A stretch of DNA of 45,001 bases from Mycobacterium sp. IS-3022 (GTDB lineage Bacteria; Actinomycetota; Actinomycetes; Mycobacteriales; Mycobacteriaceae). The translations under genes and the position numbers were made by a program. The stretch is from NCBI RefSeq assembly GCF_001500065.1, contig NZ_LQIN01000021.1, forward strand, positions 1 through 45,001. Reading direction: 5' to 3'. A model generated the notes under the pieces. That model worked only from the letters and a program-made list of their open reading frames with translations, was not told where the DNA came from and ran no database searches. Shown here piece after piece: positions 8,946 through 16,806 of this stretch (the first letter of the stretch is position 1; each line of letters begins with the position of its first letter).

Positions 8946-10144
8946 CGGGCTTGCGTGGCGAGGCCGCCATCGTCGGCATCGCGGAACTGCCCGCCGAGAA
9001 GCGGCAGATCGGACCACCGATGTTCACCCTCGACCAGTACGCGCTGCTGGCCAAGATGGTGATCGACGACGCCGGCGTGAATCCCGCTGTGGTGAACGGG
9101 TTGTCCTGTCACGGACTCGCCGAGTCGGACATGTTCGCCCCGGCCACGCTGTCGGAGTATCTCGGCATGCCGCTGGACTTCGGTGACCGCGTCGACCTCG
9201 GCGGCGCGACCGCGGCGGGCATGGTGTGGCGGGCCGCCGCGGCGGTCGAGCTCGGACAGTGCGAGGCGGTGCTCGCCGTCGTGCCGGGATCGACCGAGAT
9301 CCCGCGGTCGGAGACCCGGCCGGGCCGCACCCTCGGCTGGTACGGCGCGTCGAGCAACAACTACGGCTCGCCGCAGGCGGAGTTCGAGATCCCGTACGGC
9401 AACGTCGGCCAGAACGGTCCGTATGCGCAGATCGCGCAGCGCTACGGCTTCGAGTACGGTTACGACGCCGCGGCGTTGGCGCGGATCGCGGTGCAGCAGC
9501 GCGAGAACGCGTGCGCGCATCCGGGTGCGGTGTTCCACGGCAAGTCGATCACCGTCGACGACGTGCTGAACAGCCCGGTGATCGCCGACCCGATCCACAT
9601 GCTCGAGACCGTGATGCGGGTACAGGGCGGCGCCGGCGTGCTGATCGCCAACGCCGACGTCGCTCGCCAATCGCGGCATCGGCCGGTGTGGCTCAAGGGT
9701 TTCGGCGAGCACATCCGGTTCAAGACGCCCACCTATGCCGACGATCTGATGCGCACACCCGTCGCTCGGGCGGCCGACCGGGCGTTCACGATGGCGGCCC
9801 TGCAGCGCACCGACATCGACATGGCGTCGGTCTACGACTGTTACACGATCACCGTGTTGATGACGTTGGAGGACGCCGGTTTCTGCGGCAAGGGCGAGGG
9901 CATGAAGTGGCTCACCGAACACGATCTGACGTTCCGCGGCGACTTTCCGCTCAACACCGCGGGCGGCCAGCTGTCGTACGGGCAGGCGGGGATGGCGGGC
10001 GGCATGCACCACATCGTCGACGGCGCCCGCCAGATCATGGGCCGCTCCGGTGACGCGCAGGTCCGCGACTGCAACACCGCGTTCGTCACCGGCACCGGCG
10101 GCATCATGAGCGAGCAGGTCGCGCTGATCCTCGGAGGCGACTGA
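8942..10144 (+). CDS. Ltp2-like thiolase-fold acyl-CoA retro-aldolase
   Basis: 400-aa protein of the SCP-x/lipid-transfer thiolase family. It lacks the catalytic cysteines of true thiolases: the nucleophile region reads DLGGATAAGMVW and the C-terminal loop GTGGIMSEQ, with no Cys in either. That is the state of Ltp2, the aldol-lyase that removes a propionyl-CoA unit from a steroid side chain after hydration. Tyrosines at 298, 301 and 346 (YDCYT, LSYGQAG) fall in the regions where catalytic tyrosines were reported for Ltp2. Ltp2 needs a DUF35 partner, and a DUF35 gene follows after one base. The steroid assignment is inference; a branched fatty acyl substrate is also possible. Confidence 0.87.
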   Translation: MTGLRGEAAIVGIAELPAEKRQIGPPMFTLDQYALLAKMVIDDAGVNPAVVNGLSCHGLAESDMFAPATLSEYLGMPLDFGDRVDLGGATAAGMVWRAAAAVELGQCEAVLAVVPGSTEIPRSETRPGRTLGWYGASSNNYGSPQAEFEIPYGNVGQNGPYAQIAQRYGFEYGYDAAALARIAVQQRENACAHPGAVFHGKSITVDDVLNSPVIADPIHMLETVMRVQGGAGVLIANADVARQSRHRPVWLKGFGEHIRFKTPTYADDLMRTPVARAADRAFTMAALQRTDIDMASVYDCYTITVLMTLEDAGFCGKGEGMKWLTEHDLTFRGDFPLNTAGGQLSYGQAGMAGGMHHIVDGARQIMGRSGDAQVRDCNTAFVTGTGGIMSEQVALILGGD

Positions 10145-10145
10145 C

Positions 10146-10553
10146 ATGACCGCGCCGCTGCCGGAGCCGACGCCGGTGTCGCAACCGTTCTGGGATGCGT
10201 TGCGCGAGCATCGCATTGTGGTCCAGTACTCGCCGTCTGCGGACCGCTACGTCTTCTACCCCCGAACGCTGGCGCCCGGCTCGCTGGCCGACGATCTCGA
10301 GTGGCGCGAAATCGACGGTTGGGGAACGCTGTACACCTACACCGTGGCCCGGCGGCCGACCGGTCCGCCGTGGGCGGACAAGCTGCCGCAACTGCTCGCG
10401 GTGGTCGAGTGGGACGAGGGCCCGCGGGTGAGCACCGAACTGGTCGACGTCGCACCCGAGGACATCCACATCGGGATGCGAGTGCGCCCCGTATTCGTCG
10501 ATGTCGTCGACGCGGGCGTCGCGCTGCTGAAGTACCGGCCCGCCGATGATTGA
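10146..10553 (+). CDS. DUF35 OB-fold protein without zinc-ribbon cysteines
   Basis: 135 aa. An N-terminal helix (VSQPFWDALREHRIV) is followed by a degenerate rubredoxin-like zinc-ribbon region and an OB-fold (GWGTLYTYTVARRP onward). Proteins of this family bind thiolase-like enzymes, for example the DUF35 part of ChsH2 with Ltp2. The normal ribbon has four Cys in two CxxC pairs; this protein has no cysteine at all, so it cannot bind zinc that way. Its gene starts one base after the Ltp2-like stop and overlaps the fadD17-like start by 8 nt, so its partner is almost surely the Ltp2-like protein. Confidence 0.86.
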   Translation: MTAPLPEPTPVSQPFWDALREHRIVVQYSPSADRYVFYPRTLAPGSLADDLEWREIDGWGTLYTYTVARRPTGPPWADKLPQLLAVVEWDEGPRVSTELVDVAPEDIHIGMRVRPVFVDVVDAGVALLKYRPADD

Positions 10554-12129
10554 GACCGTGCAGCAGCTGCTGCGGTCCCGGATGGACGACGAAACCCCCG
10601 CCGTGGCGTACGGCGAGCGGACGTGGACGTGGCGCGAACACCTGGCCGAGGCGGCGGCGGAGGCATCGGCGCTCATCGCGCTCGCCGACACGTCACGGCC
10701 AGTGCATGTCGGTGCGCTGCTGGGCAACACACCAGCGATGCTGCGGTCGATGGCCGCCGCGGCGCTCGGCGGATACGTGCTGTGCGGCATCAACACCACC
10801 CGACGCGGCGACGGGCTGGCGAGTGACATTCGGCGCGCGGACTGCCAGCTGGTCCTCGCCAACGCCGAGCACATGCCGCTACTCGACGGCCTGGATTTGG
10901 GTGGTGCGACGGTGATCGACGTCGACGGACCCTCCTATCGCGACGAGGTCTTCGACGCGAAAACCCTTGTCCCGCACCGTGAGGTCACCGGCGCCGACCC
11001 CGTCCTGATGTTGTTCACCTCGGGCACCAGTGGTGACCCGAAGGCCGTGCGATTCGCGCACGCGATGGCGGTGTTGTGCGGGGCGAGCCTGGTGGACCGG
11101 TTCACGCTCACCGCCGAGGATGTGTGCTACCTGTCGATGCCGCTGTTCCACTCCAACGGGGTGGCGGCCGGCTGGGCGGTGGCGATTGCGTGCGGGGCGA
11201 CGATGGTCCCGGCGAAGTTCTCGCCGACACGCTTTCTGAGCGACATTCGGCGGTACGGCGCCACGTACATGAACTACGTCGGCAAGCCACTGGCGTTGGT
11301 ACTGGGCACGCCGGAGCGACCCGACGATGCGGACAATCCGCTGCGGGCGGCGTTCGGCAACGAGGCGACCGAACGTGACATCGACGAGTTCGCGCGCCGG
11401 TTCGACTGCCGCGTCGTCGACAGCTTCGGATCGAGCGAGTTCGCGGTCGTCGTCATGCGCGAAGACGGCTGCCCGCCGGGATCGATCGGCAGGGGCTATC
11501 CGGGCGTGACCGTCTATCACGCCGACACCGTGACCGAATGTGCGACAGCTGCTTTCGACGAGCACGGCGCGCTGGTCAACTTCGACGACGCCGTCGGTGA
11601 GCTGGTCAACACCTACGGTGTCGGCGGGTTCACCGGGTACTACAACGACTCGGCCGCAACCGAGGAGCGGATGCGCCACGGCATGTACTGGTCCGGGGAC
11701 CTGGCGTACAAGGACGCCGACGGTTGGATCTACCTGGCGGGCCGCACGGCGGACTGGATGCGGGTCGACGGGGAGAATCTTGCGGCGGGTCCGATCGAAC
11801 GAATCCTGCACCGGTTGCCGGAGATCAACCTCGTCGCGGTGTACGCGGTGCCCGACGAACACGTCGGCGACCAGGTGATGGCGGCCGTCGTACTCAACGG
11901 CCCGCTGACACCGGAGCGGTTCACCGAATTCCTCGCGGCGCAGCCAGACCTGTCGCCGAAGGCCTGGCCGCGGTATGTGCGTATCAACGACGCCCTTCCG
12001 CAGACCGCGACCAACAAGATCCTCAAGCGGGCGCTGATCCAGGAGGGTGTGACTGCGGGCGGCGGTGTGCTCTGGGAGCGTGAAGCGCGTGGGCGCCGCT
12101 ACCTGAGGGCGCCCTCGATTCAGTCGTAG
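10546..12129 (+). CDS. FadD17-like acyl-CoA synthetase (steroid side-chain CoA ligase type)
   Basis: 527-aa ANL-superfamily ligase that converts a carboxylate to its CoA ester with ATP. Motifs: phosphate loop FTSGTSGDPKAV (about residue 156), DSFGSSEF in the AMP site, YWSGDLAYKDADGW hinge region and TATNKILK with the catalytic Lys491. Along its length it closely resembles FadD17 of M. tuberculosis as I remember it (YVGKPLALVLGTPE, DDADNPLRA), an enzyme for shortened steroid side chains. It is the last gene of the operon and would supply the CoA substrate for the FadE pair. Its 3' end overlaps that of the convergent arr gene by 10 nt. Confidence 0.88.
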   Translation: MIETVQQLLRSRMDDETPAVAYGERTWTWREHLAEAAAEASALIALADTSRPVHVGALLGNTPAMLRSMAAAALGGYVLCGINTTRRGDGLASDIRRADCQLVLANAEHMPLLDGLDLGGATVIDVDGPSYRDEVFDAKTLVPHREVTGADPVLMLFTSGTSGDPKAVRFAHAMAVLCGASLVDRFTLTAEDVCYLSMPLFHSNGVAAGWAVAIACGATMVPAKFSPTRFLSDIRRYGATYMNYVGKPLALVLGTPERPDDADNPLRAAFGNEATERDIDEFARRFDCRVVDSFGSSEFAVVVMREDGCPPGSIGRGYPGVTVYHADTVTECATAAFDEHGALVNFDDAVGELVNTYGVGGFTGYYNDSAATEERMRHGMYWSGDLAYKDADGWIYLAGRTADWMRVDGENLAAGPIERILHRLPEINLVAVYAVPDEHVGDQVMAAVVLNGPLTPERFTEFLAAQPDLSPKAWPRYVRINDALPQTATNKILKRALIQEGVTAGGGVLWEREARGRRYLRAPSIQS

Positions 12130-12548
12130 ATGACCGCCAGGCCGCGGCGCTGCAGGTCGGCCAGGCCGTCGCGCATGGCCTGAAGCTGTTGCGGTGAATG
12201 GCCGACCCAGTCGGTGATCTCGCCGACGATCTTCACGGGTTCTCGGGTGCGGTAGGAGCGCGTCGGGTTCCCAGGGAGCTTCTTGTCGGTGACGTTCGGG
12301 TCGTCCTCGACCGGACCCTGGGGTTCGACGATGTAGATGCGGCCGCGGCCCTCGCCGGCCGCCAATTCGGCTCCCCACACCGCGGCGTCGAGTGTCTGGG
12401 TCACGTAGACGTGGTTCATGATGCGGCCTTCCTCAAAGTTCGACGGGCGCCTTGGCGTCAGCAGATCACCGACCGACAGGTCGGCTTTGGTGCCGTGCAG
12501 GTACGCACCGGATTCGTGGACTTCGAATGGTTTCGGCGACGTCGGCAC
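12120..12548 (-). CDS. arr: NAD+-dependent rifamycin ADP-ribosyltransferase
   Basis: 142-aa enzyme that ADP-ribosylates rifamycins, the intrinsic rifamycin-inactivating enzyme of many fast-growing mycobacteria. The sequence follows Arr throughout: KPFEVHESGAYLHGTKADL, GRIMNHVYVTQTLDAAVWGA, EDDPNVTDKKLPGNPTRSYR and a C-terminal LADLQRRGLAVIYD. I chose the GTG at 12548 because GGAGG lies six bases before it and it gives the usual length of about 143; an ATG upstream would add 16 non-conserved residues. Promoter elements were not clear in the 108 bp before it. The 3' end overlaps the convergent fadD17-like gene. Confidence 0.95.
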   Translation of the reverse strand: MPTSPKPFEVHESGAYLHGTKADLSVGDLLTPRRPSNFEEGRIMNHVYVTQTLDAAVWGAELAAGEGRGRIYIVEPQGPVEDDPNVTDKKLPGNPTRSYRTREPVKIVGEITDWVGHSPQQLQAMRDGLADLQRRGLAVIYD

Positions 12549-12656
12549 GACAACCCTCCGTTCGTTGTGGTTCATGGCCGGAAGATTGTGCAGCACGAAC
12601 GGGGACTTGCGGCAAGCCCCACCCCCCGTCGTACAGTGAGAGTGGGAAGACGTTCG

Positions 12657-13904
12657 CTAGTGCGCGTGGTAGTCGACCGGCCAGTGCTTGATTCCGTTGA
12701 TCATGCTCGACCGCAACCGTTCCGGTTCCCCGACGGGTTGCAGATCCGGTAGGTGGTCGGCGATCGCGTTGAACATCAGGTCGATCGTCATCCTTGCGAG
12801 GTTCGCGCCGACGCAGTAGTGCGCACCCGTTCCGCCGAAGCCCAAGTGCGGGTTGGGGCTTCGCAAGATGTTGAACCTGAACGGGTCATCGAAGACGTCC
12901 TCGTCGAAGTTGGCCGAACGGTAGAAGAGCACCAGCCGTTGCCCCTTCTTGATCGGCACGCCCGACAGTTCGGTGTCGGCGATTGCGGTGCGCTGGAACG
13001 CGGTGATCGGTGAAGCCCAGCGGATGATCTCATCGGCGGCGGTCTTCGGCCGCTCCCGCTTGAACAGCTCCCACTGGTCGGGGAAGTCGGTGAAGGCCAT
13101 CATGCCCTGGGTGATCGAGTTGCGGCTGGTCTCGTTGCCCGCGATCGCCAGCGTGACGACGAACATGCCGAACTCTGCGTCGTTGAGTTGACCGTCGGCG
13201 TCGGCGTCGATCAGCGTTGTGACAATGTCGTCACTCGGCTCCTCGGCCTTGCGCTGTGCGAGTTGCATGGCGTACCACATCAATTCGGCGGCCGAACCGA
13301 GCGCGTCGTATTCGGCGAACTCGGGGTCGTCGTCGCCGATCATGCGGTTGGACCAGTCGAAGATCTTCTCGCGGTCCTCGAGCGGCACGCCGAGTAGCCC
13401 GGCGATCGCTTGGAGCGGCAGCTCGCGCGCGACCTGCAGGACGAAGTCACCGGAGCCCTCTTCGGCGGCCTTGGCGGCGATGCGCTGGGCGCGCTCGTCG
13501 AGTTCGGCGCGGAGCTGTTCGACGGCGCGGGGCGTGAACCCGCGGGAGACGATCTTGCGCAGCCGGGTGTGCTCGGGGTCGTCCATCATGATCATCGACG
13601 CCCGGCCGGCTTCGATCTGACCGCCGCCGCCGGTGACCTTGTAGCGGGGCACGACGGATTTAGCGGCTGAGGAGAAGACGTCCGTGCGCAGCGACACCTC
13701 GCGCACGTCGCGGTGTTTGGTCACCACCCAGTAGCCGCCGTCGCCGAAGCCGCCGATGTCTTCGGGCTGTTCGTTCCACCAGATCGGCGCGGTGCGGCGC
13801 AGTTCGGCGAACTCCTCTACCGGCAGTCGGTGGGCGTAGATGTCGGGGTCGGTGAAGTCGAAGCCCTTGGGCAGATTCGGGGACGCCATGGCATTCGTCG
13901 ACAT
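12657..13904 (-). CDS. Cytochrome P450, CYP125-like (steroid side-chain hydroxylase type)
   Basis: 415-aa soluble P450. The heme-binding loop is FGGTGAHYCVGANLAR with proximal Cys364, the I-helix oxygen motif is AGNETSRN, and the K-helix region reads ADEIIRWASPITAFQR. It follows CYP125A1, the cholesterol C26/C27 hydroxylase, from its N-terminus (PNLPKGFDFTDPDIYAHRLP) to its C-terminus (NGIKHWPVDY). Such enzymes oxidise the terminal methyl of a sterol side chain, a first step before CoA activation, which fits the adjacent FadD17/FadE/Ltp2-like operon on the opposite strand. The start is the ATG at 13904, with only a weak upstream ribosome site; an ATG 15 nt later or an extension to 13955 cannot be excluded. 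Confidence 0.88.
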   Translation of the reverse strand: MSTNAMASPNLPKGFDFTDPDIYAHRLPVEEFAELRRTAPIWWNEQPEDIGGFGDGGYWVVTKHRDVREVSLRTDVFSSAAKSVVPRYKVTGGGGQIEAGRASMIMMDDPEHTRLRKIVSRGFTPRAVEQLRAELDERAQRIAAKAAEEGSGDFVLQVARELPLQAIAGLLGVPLEDREKIFDWSNRMIGDDDPEFAEYDALGSAAELMWYAMQLAQRKAEEPSDDIVTTLIDADADGQLNDAEFGMFVVTLAIAGNETSRNSITQGMMAFTDFPDQWELFKRERPKTAADEIIRWASPITAFQRTAIADTELSGVPIKKGQRLVLFYRSANFDEDVFDDPFRFNILRSPNPHLGFGGTGAHYCVGANLARMTIDLMFNAIADHLPDLQPVGEPERLRSSMINGIKHWPVDYHAH

Positions 13905-13975
13905 GAATCCAGGATGCGACAGCCGGCGCGCGGATATCGGCGATTTCCCGAACACGGGCCGACTGGCGCGGGTGT

Positions 13976-14749
13976 CTATTCGACCCGCTCGAAGTGTTGA
14001 TAGTCCTTCGGAGTTCGCCAGTCACCGCCCCAGTCCCAGCCGCGGCTGGTGAAGATCCGCACCGCCGGATCGCCGTCGTGTAGCAGTCCGGGGTCGACGC
14101 GATGGCGGTCGAGGTAGGGCCTGGCATTGGCGGGTTGGAAGTCGCCCGAGCTGTCGACGTACGGATTGAGAAGCGGATTGATGTCGATGGCCCGGCCGTA
14201 GGCGTGTAGCGACCAGTTGCCGGTTCCCGGGATGTCGCGGCAGTTGAACGCCGAGGTGTTGTTGTCGCGCATGGACAGTTCGTCGTCGGCGCGCGGGTAC
14301 TTGTCGGGTGTGCGCATCTTCTCGATGGGATAGCGGATCTGGCGCAGCTGTTCGAAGATCTCGATGACCTGCGGCACCAGGTCTTCGTGCACGATCAGCT
14401 CGCCGCGATGGGTGTGGCCGTCCATTCCGAGGTGGTCGACCTCGACTCGCCGCAATTGCGCCGGCTCGAGAGGGCAACCGGGACGCCAACTTTCACCGAG
14501 TTCGGCAGCTGTGACGGGCAGCACTCGGGCCGGCGCTGGTGACGGGGTGGTCGGGGGCGGAGCGGCGGCCCGTGGAGTGGTCGTGCTCGGCGGTGCGGTG
14601 GGTGTCGGCGGTGACGGCTCGGGGGTGCACTGCACGAGTAGCAAGCCGGCGGCCGTGGTCGCCGCGAGCCTGACGACGGCTGCCCGACGACCGCTGAGTC
14701 CGACCACTGCCGGATCGTACTGCGTTTCGCGGCGGCCCACTTCGGGCAT
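13976..14749 (-). CDS. M15-family D,D-peptidase-like lipoprotein
   Basis: 257 aa. The N-terminus holds RR followed by a hydrophobic stretch and a lipobox (LLVQC, Cys41), so it is probably exported and lipidated. A Pro/Thr-rich linker (residues 43-75) leads to a catalytic domain with the zinc ligands of the M15 D-Ala-D-Ala carboxypeptidase fold: SLHAYGRAID (His182, Asp189) and DYQHFER (His252). It would act on peptidoglycan stem peptides in the periplasm. The gene starts 5 nt after the stop of the FAD oxidoreductase gene and may be the last member of that operon, or co-expressed with the P450 71 nt downstream. Endopeptidase rather than carboxypeptidase activity is possible. Confidence 0.83.
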   Translation of the reverse strand: MPEVGRRETQYDPAVVGLSGRRAAVVRLAATTAAGLLLVQCTPEPSPPTPTAPPSTTTPRAAAPPPTTPSPAPARVLPVTAAELGESWRPGCPLEPAQLRRVEVDHLGMDGHTHRGELIVHEDLVPQVIEIFEQLRQIRYPIEKMRTPDKYPRADDELSMRDNNTSAFNCRDIPGTGNWSLHAYGRAIDINPLLNPYVDSSGDFQPANARPYLDRHRVDPGLLHDGDPAVRIFTSRGWDWGGDWRTPKDYQHFERVE

Positions 14750-14754
14750 TGCGC

Positions 14755-16806
14755 TCAGGGCAGATAGAAGCCGCGGATCCGATAGAAGCGCCCGCGGCCC
14801 AGCAGCGCGTTGGCGGCCTGCAGGCCGGACATCACCGCGGCTTCGATGCATCCGGCGTTCATGCCGCAATCGGTCCAGTCCCCGGCGAGCACCAGGTTGT
14901 CGTAGCCGCCTTCGTCGGGCCGCAGCCGGTACTTGTCCGAGCCGGGTACCGACTGGACATACCGGTCGGACGGATCGATGTTGACGCTGACGTGCTGGGT
15001 AGCCAGCGCGTCGCGACCACGCAGGCCGTCGGCCCCGCAGAGCAGGTGCCACGAGAAGCCGTCGGCGGTTATCGCACCGGGTAGGTACAGGCCGACGTGC
15101 TGGTCGAGATACCGGACGGCGGCGGTGTGCACGGCGTCGTGGCTGCGGCGGACATAGACGTCGTAGGGCTCGCCAGGAGGCCACGGCGCGTCGAAGGCGC
15201 CACAGAAGTACGCGACGGTGCCGGGCCGATCGTCGGCCGGCCAGTCCTCGGCCCACAGCGTCTGCGGCATCGACGCCCACGTGTCGAACGGCGGAACGTA
15301 GGCGCTGGTGGTCACTCCGGGCCGCGGCCACCCCAGTGCCGGTTCGTCCGGGCGCAACCAGATCTGGAACGCCTGTGTGGCGACGGTACGCACGTGGTCG
15401 GTCATCGCCCGCCACTCAAGCTGATCGTCGATGAGCTCTGCGGCGACGACGTCCACCATCCCAAGCGACACTGCGAGCACGACGTGATCGAAGTCGGCTC
15501 CCCGCTGTAAAATTCGCGTCTCGACGTCACGGCGGTCGCCGAAATGCGATTCGAGCGCGTGCATTTCGGGTCCGCTGTGAACCTGATCGGCGAGCGGTTC
15601 GCTGGGGAAGACGGGCAGCCCGCCCATCCGGATCAACGGCTGGTACTCGTCGATGCCCTCGGCGAGCGCGAGTTGGCGGCCCAGGCGAATGGTTTCGATG
15701 CGTCGGCGCTCGACGTCCAGATGCAGGCTGTCGACGCGGTGAAAGAACTCGAATCGGACACCCCGTCGCCGCAGCACCTGATAGATGGGCGCGATCACGA
15801 TCTCGCCCATCCCCGCGGTCATCTTCCAGAAGATCGCGCCCTTGTACTCGAAAAGCACCAGCCCGGTGAGGAATACCGCGAGCCCCGCCGCGAACGCGGG
15901 CCGACGCGGATCGCCGTCGGCGTATCCGAAGACCAGATCGTAGAGGCCGCGGATCAACGGGAACTCCAGGACGTCGGGATGCGCGCCGTGGCGCAGGATC
16001 CACTGGCCGAAGTCCTCGTCGTTGATGGCGCGGAAGCCGCGGGGGTCGGTCACCAGGTTGTCGGCGACCAGTCCGCGGATGACCGCCGTCACGAGCGAGA
16101 CCAACAGCCACGACCGTCTGTGGTCGGGCCGATGCTCGCAATCGAGGGAGCGGCCGGTGGCGGCGACGGCGGCGTCGAGCAGCGGCCCCGACGAGTGCGG
16201 TTCCGCCGCGGCGGCCAGCGTCGCCAGCGCCGCCCGCTGCACCGCTTCGACCGCCGTTTCGGTCGCTGGTGGGTTCTGCGAGGTCGACAGGATGAGGCCG
16301 ACCGGCTCGGCGTCGCGCAGTGAACGGGTGAAGTCGACGAGCAGCTGGGCGGCTCGGCGCAGGAAGCCGACGGCGGTGATCTCGCGGCCCGCCGAATGTG
16401 GGTCACCCGGCAGCTCGTCGTTGCGGGTGAACGTGCCCAGCCAGGTCAGCCACTCGTCGCCCCACCGGTCCGCCAGGCCGAGATTGTCGGCGGGTATCAA
16501 CGCCTGCTCCCACGTCTGAATCGGGGCGGCGGGATCCGTTGCGGCGCGGTCGAGTTCGGTGTAGCACTCGCGCAGTAGGCCGAAGGCGTTCTCGTAGGAG
16601 CCCAACCAGATGTGCAGGCCGTGCTCCTCGATACGCCCGTGGAGACCGCGGCTCGAGGCGGCCTTACCGCCGAGTCGCCAGCCACGTTGGTAGACGGTGA
16701 TGGAGTCGAAGCGGTCGCGCCAGCCCGGCTCGCTGAGCCGCCAGGCGGCGCTGAGGCCGGCCATGCCGCCGCCGAGGATGGCGACCTTGCCGCTGGGGCG
16801 CGTCAC
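14755..16806 (-). CDS. FAD-dependent oxidoreductase, phytoene desaturase/amine oxidase-like
   Basis: 683 aa. An N-terminal dinucleotide-binding motif VAILGGGMAGLSAAWRL and the following GGKAASSRG are the flavin site of the amine oxidase/carotenoid desaturase superfamily. Near the C-terminus NLVLAGDWTDCGMNAGCIEAAVMSGLQ forms the second FAD contact typical of phytoene desaturases. A large insertion (about residues 150-330) is longer than in standard desaturases. The start is GTG overlapping the cyclase stop as GTGA. A polyprenyl diphosphate synthase lies in the divergent arm of the same cluster, so an isoprenoid substrate is an attractive inference. No phytoene synthase is present in the window, so carotenoid production is not shown. 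Confidence 0.84.
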   Translation of the reverse strand: MTRPSGKVAILGGGMAGLSAAWRLSEPGWRDRFDSITVYQRGWRLGGKAASSRGLHGRIEEHGLHIWLGSYENAFGLLRECYTELDRAATDPAAPIQTWEQALIPADNLGLADRWGDEWLTWLGTFTRNDELPGDPHSAGREITAVGFLRRAAQLLVDFTRSLRDAEPVGLILSTSQNPPATETAVEAVQRAALATLAAAAEPHSSGPLLDAAVAATGRSLDCEHRPDHRRSWLLVSLVTAVIRGLVADNLVTDPRGFRAINDEDFGQWILRHGAHPDVLEFPLIRGLYDLVFGYADGDPRRPAFAAGLAVFLTGLVLFEYKGAIFWKMTAGMGEIVIAPIYQVLRRRGVRFEFFHRVDSLHLDVERRRIETIRLGRQLALAEGIDEYQPLIRMGGLPVFPSEPLADQVHSGPEMHALESHFGDRRDVETRILQRGADFDHVVLAVSLGMVDVVAAELIDDQLEWRAMTDHVRTVATQAFQIWLRPDEPALGWPRPGVTTSAYVPPFDTWASMPQTLWAEDWPADDRPGTVAYFCGAFDAPWPPGEPYDVYVRRSHDAVHTAAVRYLDQHVGLYLPGAITADGFSWHLLCGADGLRGRDALATQHVSVNIDPSDRYVQSVPGSDKYRLRPDEGGYDNLVLAGDWTDCGMNAGCIEAAVMSGLQAANALLGRGRFYRIRGFYLP

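Noticed and set aside
15544..16323. Long plus-strand open frame opposite the FAD oxidoreductase
   Set aside because: Typical antisense shadow in very GC-rich DNA; the minus-strand frame has clear FAD motifs.
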